Source: Scilla litardierei
Taxonomy: Eukaryota > Streptophyta > Magnoliopsida > Asparagales > Asparagaceae
Assembly (NCBI GenBank): GCA_030789695.1
Contig: CM061139.1
Span: 105,126,837 to 105,190,836 of the forward strand
Direction: 5' to 3'
Length of the DNA: 64,000 nucleotides
In this document: piece after piece, positions 47,111 through 57,860 of the stretch
Numbering within the stretch: position 1 is the first letter of the stretch
Layout of the letters: each line of letters starts with the position of its first letter
The notes under the pieces: model-generated
What the model was told of the DNA's origin: nothing
The model's input: the letters and a program-made list of their open reading frames with translations, nothing else
Databases searched by the model: none
Position numbers and translations under genes: made by a program

Positions 47111-48308
47111 ATGTAATCACGGCGTCCTTAGCTTCAGCCTCAATGGCTGTCATAGTGAATGCTCGGTGCTTCGACGGGTTGGCATGATGAAAGGCTCGAT
47201 CCTGTGGAACCAGAGGCAGTCCACGCTGTCTAGGTGTAGGTACTGTCTGTTGTGCAGTTCCAGGTGATCCAGCAGGTACAGGTCGAGTGCCGTGGGGGCA
47301 TTCCTTTGCAGCATGAGCAGACGATCCACAGACCAAACACTGATTCAGCATCCTCCTACAGTATTTCTTCACATGACCAAGCTTGCCGCAGAAATGGCAA
47401 GTCAGCTCAGCTCGGTTGGGGACAGGTGCAGCTGGCCTCTTGAACTGGGTGGTCTGAACTGTACGAACACCGGACCTAGGTACACTTCTCAGCAGCTCCA
47501 TCGTGTTCTTGCCCGCCTGACATGCCTTCTTCTGATTAGTGATCTGCTAATGCTTCTTCGCGGCTACCAGGACTTGCTCATGAGTGGAAAAGCTGCTCCC
47601 AGGCAACACACTCTGTATGTCTAGATCTAAGCCCTGTAGAAAGCGGTGTGCATAGTCCTCCTCGTCTGCTACCAGAGTAGGGGCGAAGCGACTCATCATG
47701 GTAAACTCGGCCTCATACTCGTCGACTGTCCTGGTGCCCTTCTCCAGGTTGATGAAGCGCTACTGCATCTCCATCTTCACAGCCTTCGAAAAGTACTGGG
47801 CGTCAAACCTCTGATGGAAAGTAGCCCATTAAATCGGCTTGATCAGCCTAGGCTCTTCAGCATCCCACCAGTGACGGGCATTATCTGTCAGTTGCTTCTT
47901 GGCAAGTTCCACCCAATCATTTGGATTGACTCAGGCAAGACCCAAGTTATCAGTAATGTTGCGAAGCCAATCCTCGGCCGCTAGTGGCCCTCTCGTCCAG
48001 AGAAGCTCGTCGGATGCATCTCTCGGAACTGCTTGGCTCCAGGCTCATAGCGGGGTGGTGGAGTAGCTGGTGCAGCCTGACGTCCCTGTTGGACTAGATG
48101 GTGCTGAACTTCCAACATCTCTCTCATAACTCCAAGCATCTGACGGATGTCGTCCTCTCTGCCTCCAGCAGCTCCGGATCTTTGTCGGGGGTTTCGTCTC
48201 CCAGCCATTCTGAGATAAGAAGAGCCTGAGTTAATCTCGTGTATATGATTTCTCTAGATATTTGGCTAATGAAAATTATTCTCATTGTTCTGAATTTCGC
48301 TAATGCAG

Positions 48309-48326
48309 GACCTGCATGGGCCACCA
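48309..48326 (-). promoter_or_regulatory. PBS of old Tekay relative (tRNA-Ile type)
   Basis: Minus-strand TGGTGGCCCATGCAGGTC, 8 nt from the LTR start at 48335. Same spacing as in the young copy. Confidence 0.65.
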
Positions 48327-48334
48327 CTAAAACG

Positions 48335-48428
48335 TGTAACGCGTCGCTTCCAAAAAGACACCCCTCCAGTTCATGCGGACCTCGTAACGTTCTCACTTCC
48401 GGTGTCTTTTGGGAAGCGTGGCGTTACA
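48335..48428. repeat. Foldback remnant replacing the 5' LTR
   Basis: 28-base arms (48335-48362 and 48401-48428, three mismatches) around a 38-base loop. The left arm is the LTR terminus; the loop and right arm are the same terminus inverted (about 66 bases). It ends GCGTTACA. Confidence 0.75.
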
Positions 48429-48745
48429 AGTATAGTGTAGTTGTAGGATCACTACAATACCTGCACTACACATACTAGAGGGCTGGTGAATAGTGTAATG
48501 GCACAATAATGAGCTAATTAAAAATACTTACAAATGCAGAATTAAAGGCAAGATAATTAGCAACAATCACAAGAGACAATAAACGCAAACACATCAATAT
48601 ATCCTGGTTCGGCTAAGCCTGCTCCAGTCCCACACTCTTTCCAGAGTATCGTGAATTCCACTATATGGCTTTTCCAAGCCAACCCAATACAACTCACACT
48701 ATTCCAAGAGCCACTCTTTTCCAAGATAGAAAACCATATTCCAAG
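48429..48745. other. Unassigned repeat-like DNA
   Basis: Between the Tekay foldback and the Tat LTR. A TCCTGGTTCGGC stretch (48602-48613) recalls the ends of other retroelements, but no family could be assigned. No gene. Confidence 0.4.
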
Positions 48746-49497
48746 TGTTGGTACACTGGTACGGCCCACGAAGCGGTGTCAATGTACCATAGCCCAATTA
48801 GAGTCTACAACCTCGGCCTCATAACCTGAAACCCAACAGTGAGGTTGAATAATACTCAGTCAAAGGAATGACTCGTTCGACTGTTGGACTTTCGCTGATA
48901 TTCAGGGAGGAGTTAATGGGATCGATTAAATGGACAGCCGTTATCATCAATCCAGGAGAAGCCCGATCAATGATGGACGGTTATTCGCAGTCAGCAGATC
49001 ATCATCTATAAATACCCGAACGGACAATTTAAGGGGTTTCTAATTCCTAAGGTACGAGATCCGATACTCTGACACACTATCTTCCACTTTGTATTTCTTC
49101 CTCTAAATAGCCTGCGCAGACCGACCTAAGACACGCCTCAATGGGTCGATCTCAGTGGCTCCAAGCCTTTCCATAATTTCCTGTCTAACTTAAGTATCGG
49201 ATGGGATTTGGGTCGGAACCCAGATCCAACCCCCCTACCGATCCTTTGTGATACAGGAAGATTGTAGAGCGTCTCAACAAGAAGGTCGTATCTCTAGATT
49301 AAACCATTCCCAGTCAGTGATCGTCCGAGGTTCGACCCACTCTGAAGGTCGAACGGACATCGTAAAGCTCATCTCTAACCGTCAACGACCCATGTTCCAT
49401 TAACATAAGGTCCCACCTTACCGGCTGATGAGACCCCAGCTCGGCAGAAGAGTCCACGTCAGCATCAATATTATTTCGATCATTTTTAGCCTTTACA
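48746..49497 (+). repeat. Tat-type 5' LTR
   Basis: TGTTGGTACACTGG to CCTTTACA, about 752 bases, with a TATA box (CTATAAATA, 49006-49014). The PBS lies two bases beyond the end, so this is a 5' LTR on the plus strand. The left boundary is inferred from the TG and is less certain. Confidence 0.65.
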
Positions 49498-49499
49498 GT

Positions 49500-49517
49500 T
49501 GGTGCCATCTGTGGGAA
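49500..49517 (+). promoter_or_regulatory. Tat-type PBS
   Basis: TGGTGCCATCTGTGGGAA, the PBS form usual in Tat-lineage elements (typically TGGCGCCGTCTGTGGGAA). Confidence 0.75.
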
Positions 49518-49690
49518 ACACAGAGTCGACATCCCAGTCAACCAAATACTACGACCATGTTGACTCACCCATCAACACTCTCCAAAGATACCGTGGCGTC
49601 TCCCAGCGTCGATACCATCAACAAGATAATAGGAGGCCCACCACAACCGGAGCTATAAACCTCACTCCAAAGCTTTTACGCTGGGAAGTT
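49518..49690 (+). other. Start of Tat-type internal region, truncated
   Basis: About 170 bases after the PBS with a short open frame (ATG near 49557). No Gag domain is recognisable before the sequence changes to another LTR. Confidence 0.45.
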
Positions 49691-49699
49691 GATGACCAT

Positions 49700-50174
49700 C
49701 TCAATTAGAAAAAAGCGCTCGAGAGATTCTACGCCTTCAATATCTTTTTCAGATGAAGAAATGTTCCTTTCAAGTTGGGTTTCCTACTGGACACGCTTTG
49801 ACGTGCCCTCCTCTATTTTCCTCAGGTTGGCTTCAGGCAGCAGAGAGTTGGAGGTCCTTGTAGATTTGTAAGCACTGGAGCTGGGGGTATGTGGTAGTTT
49901 AAGGAGTAGAGTTGTACTCTGGAGTCGTGGAGTTTGGTGTGTACTTGGAGTTGTAGTGAGAAAGTTGGGTAAAACTTTGTACATTTGATATGTATGTGTG
50001 TGTGTGTGTGGGTAAAACTTAAGCATTACGTGTACTCTCTCAGCACTTACGCAGTGGCCTGCAGTTGTTTTCTTTGTTCTTTCTCTCGTTCTTTTTCTTC
50101 TTCACCTCTATCTCTTCAGGAATACGTGGGATGAATTCGTACTTTCCGGGTATCCTGGAGAGCGGGACGTTACA
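49700..50174 (+). repeat. LTR end of a plus-strand relative of the simple-sequence family
   Basis: The last 120 bases (TTTCTCTCGTTCT, CTTTCCGGGTATCCTGGAGA, ending GACGTTACA) are the inverted counterpart of 35275-35390. The left boundary is uncertain; a GT run occurs near 49994-50010. Confidence 0.65.
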
Positions 50175-50177
50175 TTC

Positions 50178-50195
50178 TGGTGGCACATGCATGTC
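50178..50195 (+). promoter_or_regulatory. PBS of plus-strand relative
   Basis: TGGTGGCACATGCATGTC, a diverged form of the tRNA-Ile-type site, four bases from the LTR end. Confidence 0.55.
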
Positions 50196-50608
50196 ACAGC
50201 ACTGCGATGTGCGTAAGGATCGGACGTGTAATGCTTCAATATATGATTGTGATATCTTAGTCCTAAGGTGGGTATTGACCTTAGAGCCTTCAGTGATCCA
50301 CCCTTGAACCCTTAGATTTAGGAAGTTCGAGGATGAACCTTCTCCAGTGTATTGTACTATAGATGTTTATTTGTAGGTATATGTGTGTATCTATATTTGT
50401 GTGAATCCGTGTGTATAAGTGCAGTTATTGTGCTTGGGTATTTAAATTACATATGTCGCAGGTATACTTGTATTCAGTATGTATATTTGTATTTGAATGG
50501 CATGAAAGTTGAAGTATCCTGGATGGTTATAGTGGTATATGGATATGTGTGGGTGTATATACTATGTGAGTAAATACTTGAGAGAGAGTGTGTCTATATA
50601 TATATATA
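50196..50608 (+). repeat. Interior of plus-strand relative, (GTATAT)-rich
   Basis: The first 100 bases match the PBS-proximal interior of 40734-40600 (inverted: GCGTAAGGAT, CCTAAGGTGGGTA). Then TATGTGTGTAT-type simple sequence follows, ending in a TA run at 50595-50608 where the Helitron terminus begins. Confidence 0.65.
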
Positions 50609-50637
50609 CTAGTCATAACCCGTGCCAGCGGGCACGG
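50609..50637 (-). mobile_element. Helitron-like 3' terminus
   Basis: On the minus strand: hairpin CCGTGCC-CGCT-GGCACGG (50637-50620), seven bases, then terminal CTAG (50612-50609), followed by T of a TA run. Hairpin plus CTRR end plus A/T target is the Helitron signature. The element would extend rightwards through the gene fragments below. Its 5' TC end was not found, and no Rep/helicase is present, so it would be non-autonomous. Confidence 0.55.
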
Positions 50638-50730
50638 TTCATTTAAGATTTTCCACCGCAAAATCGTTGTTCCCCAAAAAATTATTGCCACAGCCAAAAT
50701 TTAACAGAACAACTAATTAGCGTAAAAATA

Positions 50731-50877
50731 TTTAGCAGCACGGGCGCCTTCGACGCGGGACAACACATTCAGCACGGGCGCCTTCGACGTGGAACAACAA
50801 ATTCAGCGTGGACGCCTTCGACGCGGAACAACAAATTCGACGCGGAACAACAAATTCGGTGCGGAACAACAAATTAG
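50731..50877. repeat. Minisatellite, about 34-bp unit
   Basis: Units built on AGCACGGGCGCCTTCGACG and CGGAACAACAAATTC: about three full units, then two 19-base partial ones. GC-rich in AT-rich surroundings. Confidence 0.75.
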
Positions 50878-51181
50878 TGTTAAAAACAGCGCGGGCGCAA
50901 AAATTTAGCGGGCGCCTTCTTAGATCCTTGAACAGGTAATATAAGAGAATGAACTGTATACTAAATTATATTGTACTTCTGTATACGCTAATTTGTTATT
51001 ATGAATATTGGAGATGGTACGACATTTCCTCTTACTGAATGTGGTTGTTTATGAATCTGTTAAAGAGCCATCTTAGATCCTTGAATGAAGCTGTAGAATA
51101 TGTTAAAGAGCTATTTGTTTGTCTGCAAAATGTTGCATCACTCTGGATTCAGAGAATGAAGCTATAAACTAACCTACTTAT

Positions 51182-51556
51182 GATCCATGAAATGTAGTTA
51201 AAAGAAAATTTTGCATGGCACTGTAAGCAATTTATTTTGGATGGCAAATCTGTAATCTTTCATGTAAACAGAACATCTATTGTCATTCCATAATTGCAAT
51301 GAACTTACATGCTTTAGTAATTGGTTGTTTACTATATGCACATCCACCCATTTTCAACTTGTAAATTATGATACGTGAGATGAATTTAAAAGAAAATTTT
51401 GCATGGCACCGCAAGCAATTGATTTTGAATAGCAAACCTATAATCTTTCATGTAAACAGAACATCGATGGTCATTCCACAATTGCAATGAACTTACATGC
51501 TTCAGTAATTGGTTGTTTACTATATGCAAAGCCCTTATTTTCAACTTGTAACTTCC
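51182..51556. repeat. Tandem duplication, two units of about 188 bp
   Basis: 51182-51369 and 51370-51556 share AATCTTTCATGTAAACAGAA, AATTGCAATGAACTTACATG and ATTTTCAACTTGTAA, and are about 85-90% alike by eye. Non-coding. Confidence 0.75.
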
Positions 51557-51779
51557 ACCACCCGATATTTTTATGTTATTGCCGGAGATATATAAATGTG
51601 CAAACATACTCAAGAAGATAGCACCATGTGTCCATCAATTCAAGAAGACCAACAATAACAACAAAAGCACAAAGAAAATGCCTTGTTTGAGATTTTTTTA
51701 CATGCACATTTACCAAATATTTATTCTGCAAGCACAAAAGCTCAATACACTCAAGGTTGAGCAAAAGATGTATTTCTTC

Positions 51780-51945
51780 CGCCAGACAAAGCCCGAGCCA
51801 CTGGTCCACCGAGACATCAAGCCAACAAACATACTCCTTGATCGCAACTATTGCAACAAGATCGGTGAAATTGGGCTTGCACGTCTCGTTCCTCCATCAT
51901 TAGCTTACACTATCACTTAGTACCACATGATATCTTCAATGAAAA
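51780..51945 (+). pseudogene. Captured kinase fragment (U-box receptor-like cytoplasmic kinase type)
   Basis: A single-exon piece of a protein kinase catalytic domain: KPEPLVHRDIKPTNILLDRN (catalytic loop, HRD intact) followed by KIGEIGLARLVPPSLAYTIT and a stop where the family continues with QYHMT. The 'GLARLVPPS' form is typical of plant kinases with a U-box (RLCK class IX). The ATP-binding lobe and the C-lobe are missing and surrounding sequence is unrelated, so this is a fragment, not a gene. It lies on the plus strand, opposite to the LRR and SDR fragments nearby, implying separate source genes. Confidence 0.8.
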
Positions 51946-53129
51946 TTTTGAATGCTCAGGGGGGAATAGAGCAGCAGATAAGTTATTTTATTTTGCTTCA
52001 ATGTCCCTTGTTAATTCAAAAGGAACATAAATTAATTCTGCAAAACATTTTCTTTTGCCCCAATGTCCTAAGACGGTTAATTCTGCAAAATATTCAAATC
52101 CCTCTTGCTACAAAATAAACTGCAAAACATGAAAACGTTAACAAACAAATATAAACTTAATCAAAAAGAACATATGTTAATCCCATCAAAAGATTAGTTA
52201 CATATAAAATAAATGAAATTTATTGCTAAGTATAGTTATCATGTGATTTATGGTATCAACCTACGGTGTTCTTTGTGTTCCCCCCTTTTTTGTTGAAATT
52301 GCTGCGTCTATAAAACATAACCAAAATGATAGTTGCCTGAAAATTGTTCAATTATATGAAAAGCATTGCAAATAGCAAAGCAAAATATCAATGTAAACAA
52401 TACTTGACCCTAGGGTTCTTTGACCTCAATAAATTTCATCCGACAGTGGAATTATATGAAACTTTTACATGAATAGTGCCAAAATTTTTGCCAGCACTTT
52501 ATTATACAAAACAGAAATCATCTGCAAAATCTTGCACAATATAAAGAAGACCATCAGATTTCTCAAAATTTGCAAGTAGTATCAGGCATCATGGAACGAT
52601 ATACACATATGGATGTCATGTAAAGCAACTTCAGCCTATTGATGCTCCTAGGGCTATTACTCCTCTTGCTTTCTCTACATTGACGGTCTGCTAATATCAT
52701 CGGTTCTCTCATTCACGCTGATGTCGCCTGCTTCAGCACTTGGTTTCTCTACTAATCTTGATTTATCCTGCGGGCTGTCACAATATGATCGCCCTTTATT
52801 TCGAGTAGCTTGACGATCCTGTCAGCAAAAAAAGATACTTGTAAGTCATATGGATGACTCTCCATGGCAAGCTGCAAAGTAAATGTGAAACGATAAATCA
52901 TAATGGCGTGCACTTGTTTAACTCTGCACAGGCAGTCAGCTATGGGTCGGCAATTTATGGAACAATGACAGACTTCTAACTCTCCAATTTATTAAGCCCA
53001 CATTTTAGACATATGCAGGTAGGCAATTAGAGAAAGAGAAGACGGCTAAGTGTATGTATGGCTAGTTCTCAGCGGCGAACGTTCTCACCTGAACCAGCAA
53101 GGATAACCATTCCGAAATACAGAAACCCG
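51946..53129. other. AT-rich DNA, nothing recognised
   Basis: No supported gene, RNA or terminal repeat. Short open frames only. Confidence 0.55.
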
Positions 53130-53510
53130 TGCTACTTTCTCAAGAAATTCAAGTAGTTGGCCAGATAAATTGTCGCAAGAAAGATCAAGTTCCGGAATTC
53201 CTGATAATGCACTCAAGAACAAAGGGATGGTTCCTTTGAAACAGTTACCACCCAACATCAGTCTATCTAAGCCAATACATCTGCCTAATGCATATGGTAT
53301 TTTCCCCGATAGCTTGTTTTCAGATAAGTCTAGCTTCCTGAGACTTTGTACATTCTGAACTTCATCAGGTATCAGCCTAGTTGACAGAAATCGATAAAGA
53401 TGGTATTCTCAAGATCCCAGAAGATATTGAGCCATTCATCTTGTTATGCGATAGATCCAATACCTCTAAATGCTGGCCGATGCTAAGACTAAAATAATCC
53501 TGAACCATAA
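53130..53510 (-). pseudogene. Captured LRR receptor fragment
   Basis: Minus-strand translation gives leucine-rich-repeat units: HLEVLDLSHNKMNGSIS, then (after stops near 53385) LRKLDLSENKLSGKIPYALG, LDRLMLGGNCFKGTIPLFLS and IPELDLSCDNLSG. The LxxLxLSxNxLSGxIP pattern is that of plant LRR receptor kinases or receptor-like proteins. It contains in-frame stops and a frame change, and lacks signal peptide, membrane segment and kinase domain. The sequence beyond 53130 (LLEFLEKVARV) is a decayed continuation. It is a remnant, probably acquired with the Helitron. Confidence 0.75.
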
Positions 53511-55978
53511 AAAACACCATTTAGACATATTAACCAACACCAACCCCCTGATATTTCTCACCTAAATTTATTGAAATAAAAATTAAAAGGGCATAAAAGT
53601 TAAAAACCACAAAAACAATAAAAAATTAAACTTTCACCCAATGACACAGTAGCAAAATAGAAAATTTTACAAATACAAACAAACAAAAATAAACTGAAAA
53701 CTCACCATAATTTTTTGCAAACAGTAGCATGGTGAAAACTCAACAAAAATAGAAAACAGTAGCATAATTTTTTGTTAGTTATGGGTTTTTGATCATGGTG
53801 AGAGCTTGTTCCATCAGTTCTAATTTTGTTTTCATTTAATGGGTATTTTCTTTGATGAGTTTTTGGCCTTGGGGGCTCTTGTATTCACTGCCCTTTTCTG
53901 GGTTCTGATTGTTTTCTAGGTTTTTATTGGAAATTCAGGGAATATGAAGTTATGCAGCTGGGTAAGTTCTCTTTTCCCTACCTTTTGTCCCTTTTTTCTA
54001 AATAATGTTTGAAGTGAGTTGATTGATATGATTTCTATATAGAGTTGTTTGGGCCCTGGAATTTTGTTTGAGGTGGGTTGTTTGCGACTTAGGGGAAAAC
54101 CCAGTAGATCCATTTTGAAGGATTGGAATTAGGATGAAAGATATAAGTCTGGTGTTAGACTAAAGTCTTGTCTTTAATTTTATTTCATGGGGTTTGTTCA
54201 TTTATTAGAATTCAACTGGCAATTCATGAATGATGAACATGGCTGTAAGCTAGTGTCTTAATAATTATGTATAGCAATGGTTTGTGATAATTTTCTGTCC
54301 TATGTGGCCTTCATCATACTTGAGTTCTGTAAAGATGTGTAGAAATCTGAGTTTTGTATGCGAAATTTATATATTGTTGGTGTGAAAGAGTTGTTCACGG
54401 ATTTAACTAATTTGAATATATTCTCAAGTATTAGTTCATTCTCGATGATGGGATTATTATTTGCTAAGGGAAATTGGATTCTGAAATTATGCATGCATTT
54501 ATTTGGTGTGAGGATGCTTGTTCTTGGCTTGGAATTATCGGAGAAAAGTGTTTACATGGCAAAATTTATGTGCCCTTTAACATCAAATATATATAATGGA
54601 TGAAGCATGATGGATATAAATAAAATTGTTTTGGTTGTCTTAACTGTGTCATACATGGAGTTATTGTACATCTTCAGACTTCACCTACTTACCCATTTTG
54701 GGAAATTTTCGAGGTTGGGTCAAGCTAAATATGAGTTTTCCTGTTAAGTTGCCTTATTTACTATCTTGAACATGCTCACTGCCTTTTGATTTCTCATGAC
54801 AGGGTACACTAACTACTGATCCATCCACCAGGCGATTGTGATTTTGTAACTTATTGCTTGCAGCTGCTTTTCTCTCTATACTCTGTTTCATCGGGAGTGC
54901 TTTTCTGACGATTAATTATAAGGAGGTATGCCAGGTTATATATTGTGACTCGGTAATGTTGACTGAACTGATTTTAATTTGAGTTAATGCTCCAATTTAG
55001 AAGTATGTAAGTGCCTCCATTTATTTGTATTTCTTTGCAACTTCTGTTGCTCTCTTCAATTTTTGCCGCATCCCAAAAATCATCTTTTCCTTGTAATTAT
55101 TTGGATGTTTGAGCTTAGTAAAATGACAGTGCATATATGCACACACATGTATGTACATAAGCATTTATTTATTTATTTATTTTAATGCATAACATATTTG
55201 GGACCCCCAAGTAGGCCCTAGAATTCATCATATAACTAATGGAGTACAATTTTTATATAATATATTTTTTAAGGTTGGGAGGGGGGTGGGATTTGGATTA
55301 ATAAACCTACCATTACTGCGTGCGCGCGCACACACACACCCCTCCCCCCTCGCCCACATGAGCATGCTCATGCACACACACCTGCACTAGCGGAATACTA
55401 CTACATGTGTGTGTAACAATCCCCAACAGAAATAGTTTGGAAATGACAATGCTCTGTAGGATCTTGGTGAGCTCGATCTAATTCTTCTATCAGCAACTAA
55501 TATATTGCAGCAAAATTTTAGAAGTTACATTGCATGGAAAATGACAGATACGTACATAAGGAACCCTTCCCTAATTGCATCAGCCAAAAAACCAGCTGTG
55601 CCATTGTGTTCTTTGTGGATGTACTTTATAATAACAACACTTAGTGGATATATCTTGTCAATTCTATTGAAAGTCATATTGCCTCCAATATAGCGTCATG
55701 GTTCCATGGACCAAATTGGCAATGATCTTATAATATGTGACAACTAATCTTATAATATGGACCAAATTGCATGGAAAAAGAACCATTAATACCAATCTTT
55801 GTTTTCCCTCCACTCAATGATCCTAAACATCAAAATAAGAACAAATATCAACAAAATTATTATGCTAACAAACATTTTAGACAACAAAGAATCATAGTTG
55901 GACAATATGTGACAAACAAATAACCACATATCATTTGAAACTTAAAAATAATATAGTGCAAGAATGAAGCTTTACCTG
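53511..55978. other. AT-rich DNA, no gene recognised
   Basis: It includes a TTTA run (55166-55182) and a GC/CA repeat (about 55320-55340). Open frames at 54358-54603 and 55505-55693 show no recognisable domain. Confidence 0.5.
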
Positions 55979-56052
55979 GAACAACTGGAGGGGCCCCGGT
56001 GGCGGTTGCTTTGATTTGCTCGAGGACTCTTCCACTTGATATCCTACATGAT
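55979..56052 (-). other. Exon-like piece of unknown gene
   Basis: On the minus strand, TCATGTAG|GATATC to GTTCCAG|GTAAAG gives a well-formed 3' and 5' splice-site pair around a GC-rich segment reading ISSGRVLEQIKATATGAPPVV in one frame. GC content stands out from the AT-rich surroundings. Source gene not recognised. Confidence 0.4.
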
Positions 56053-57534
56053 TTAGGAGAACAACCAATTTTCTTAAGACAAAAAGAAAAGGTGCAATGA
56101 ACATACATGCTAGTTAGAACTACATAAAATCTAGCTAGCAGACGGTGGATCACCGGCTTCATGATACTTTGGATGTTGTCGCAAATAACTTTCTAGTGGT
56201 TCTTTGCTCTGCCCTTCCCAATCCCTTTCATCCTTTTCATTGCCCAAACATTTCCATCCCCCTGCACTTGATTGAAAAGGATAGAGCTTTCAATGTGGAT
56301 CCTAAAAGATGCAAGAGGGACACATAAATGGGTTGAAATATTCATCTCATGATATATTAAGCATTTCTTTGTCAATCACAAAAATGTGCATATACCCATC
56401 TTAGATTAATCTATAGAATTCATATTAGTAAACACTCCTAAATGTAATAATGTGTGAACGCTTGGGCTGTTTGACTACATGCTAATCTCAAATACATGGA
56501 CCACAGAAATCACCGATGGATCCCATCTTAAAACAATTCACAAAGAAAAGAAATGGAAATCGTGTGTTATTATTTCTAAAATGCCAGTCCACTGTCTAAC
56601 AAAAAAACATGTATCAACTTGCAACGGATTCTAAAATAAATTATCATGTCAACAACTAATGAAAGGACGATGGAACTTAATACAGAAATCGCATACGGCT
56701 ATTTATAGTTTGAGATCAAATTTTTAACAGCACTTATTATCAAAACTCCAGAAGCTTCAAGTACATAGTTTGGAGCATTCCATAGATAGTGTATCCAAAT
56801 GGTAGGCATTCTTGTAAGCTCAAGAATTCAAGTTCTCACATAGTCTCCACCATGATCAAATATGTTACCATGAAACTTGATTTCCATTGTACTGAGAACT
56901 ATATATAAAGAGCTTATAATTAGAGAAGATGATCATCCGCAGTACAGAAGGATGACTTACAATGAGTACATGATGAACATAAGGAGGAATGGACCTTGCG
57001 GCAAGGGCCTTATTGAATCTCTCAAGGCTAGCTACATTGCCTGATCCTGCATCTATATTGTAGTTGTGCTTTATATATATTATGAGCTGATATGTGTGTT
57101 TCTGCATGCATAATAAATCTTGAGGTCAATTACTGTGTAATATCACATGCATGTGTGTATCTGAGATTCTAAATAATGTGAAATATGAATTGGATAAAAG
57201 GTCCCTAATTAATTTGTCAAGATTTTTTTTAATTTAAGGGTTTCAACGTTGAGACTGTTGCTTACCTATAATTCACGGGCCAAAGAATTTGGTTGTGATC
57301 AACTGTATAGTACCATGCAATTCAAATTGCAATGATTATGGGGAAAAACAGCTAACATGATATCAGTTTAGTGGATCTAGCTATTTCATTTGATTAATGA
57401 CTATTGCAACAATAATTATGCAAATAATTCAATTGTACTAAGAACTAATATGTTTTAAGAGATAATTATGCAAATAATTCAATATACATCTAATTGTTTC
57501 TCAAAGATGTGTATAGAAGATGAAGAGGTTTATA
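56053..57534. other. AT-rich DNA, possible small exon scraps
   Basis: Minus-strand pieces at about 56170-56280 and 56950-57060 are richer in GC and open in one frame (for example GSGNVASLERFNKALAARS), but no family could be assigned. Confidence 0.35.
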
Positions 57535-57600
57535 CCTGATTCCTTTATTTTCTCCAGTGACTAAAGCATTAGTGCCTGAGGTGACCTGGACTGTCAAAAA
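57535..57600 (-). pseudogene. Possible second SDR scrap
   Basis: Minus-strand frame reads TSGTNALVTGENKGIR, resembling the nucleotide-binding start of short-chain dehydrogenases (VTGANKGIG) with two changed positions. Only about 20 residues remain. Confidence 0.35.
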
Positions 57601-57860
57601 AGCAAAAAAAAGCACCTAGTCTGAATCAATGCATATCCATCAAATACAAACCCCAAATATTTAATCTATGAGACGTAATGTTCTTAATCCCTTAATTTAT
57701 GGGAAAAGTTGAGAGAAAATAACGAAAAGGTTTCATCAATCACTGAGTTAATTAACGGCAAGAGACAGTTGAAATTGATGATTAAGTTAATTCTATACAA
57801 AAAAAATGGCTATTACAGTCAAGAACATTTTAAAAAGAAACTTTTTTAAAGAAATCTCAC

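Larger units (their letters stand above)
43600..48208 (-). pseudogene. gag-pol of old Tekay relative, many frameshifts and stops
   Basis: On the minus strand from ATG 48208: Gag remnants (47981-48208), a decayed middle, zinc knuckles CHFCGKLGHVKKYC and CLVCGSSAHAAKEC (47100-47501), protease [11 protein letters not shown] with the active Asp changed to Asn (46755-47054), RT with FIDDILVYS (45902-46624), RNase H (45252-45854), integrase finger [11 protein letters not shown] and MDFVIGLPRS (44589-44873, 44943-45194), a later integrase part (44061-44363) and the C-terminal tail (43713-43955). It is close to the young Tekay copy throughout. Two intron-like gaps sit exactly where the young copy has them (47110-47024 and 44600-44532). 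Not functional. Confidence 0.88.
34445..48428 (-). mobile_element. Old, decayed Tekay relative carrying a nested element
   Basis: On the minus strand: PBS (48309-48326), gag-pol pseudogene (48208-43600), PPT (43600-43585) and a 3' LTR (43584-41670 plus 35274-34445) split by the element at 35275-41664. The 5' LTR is reduced to a 94-bp foldback (48335-48428). Putative flanking duplications AGTAC (34441-34445) and AGTAT (48429-48433) are imperfect, and the LTR start reads CGTAAGG instead of TGTAACG, so the exact ends are uncertain by a few bases. Confidence 0.8.

Noticed and set aside
51780..51945. Functional kinase gene
   Set aside because: Only the catalytic loop region is present; ATP-binding lobe and remaining C-lobe are missing and a stop follows.
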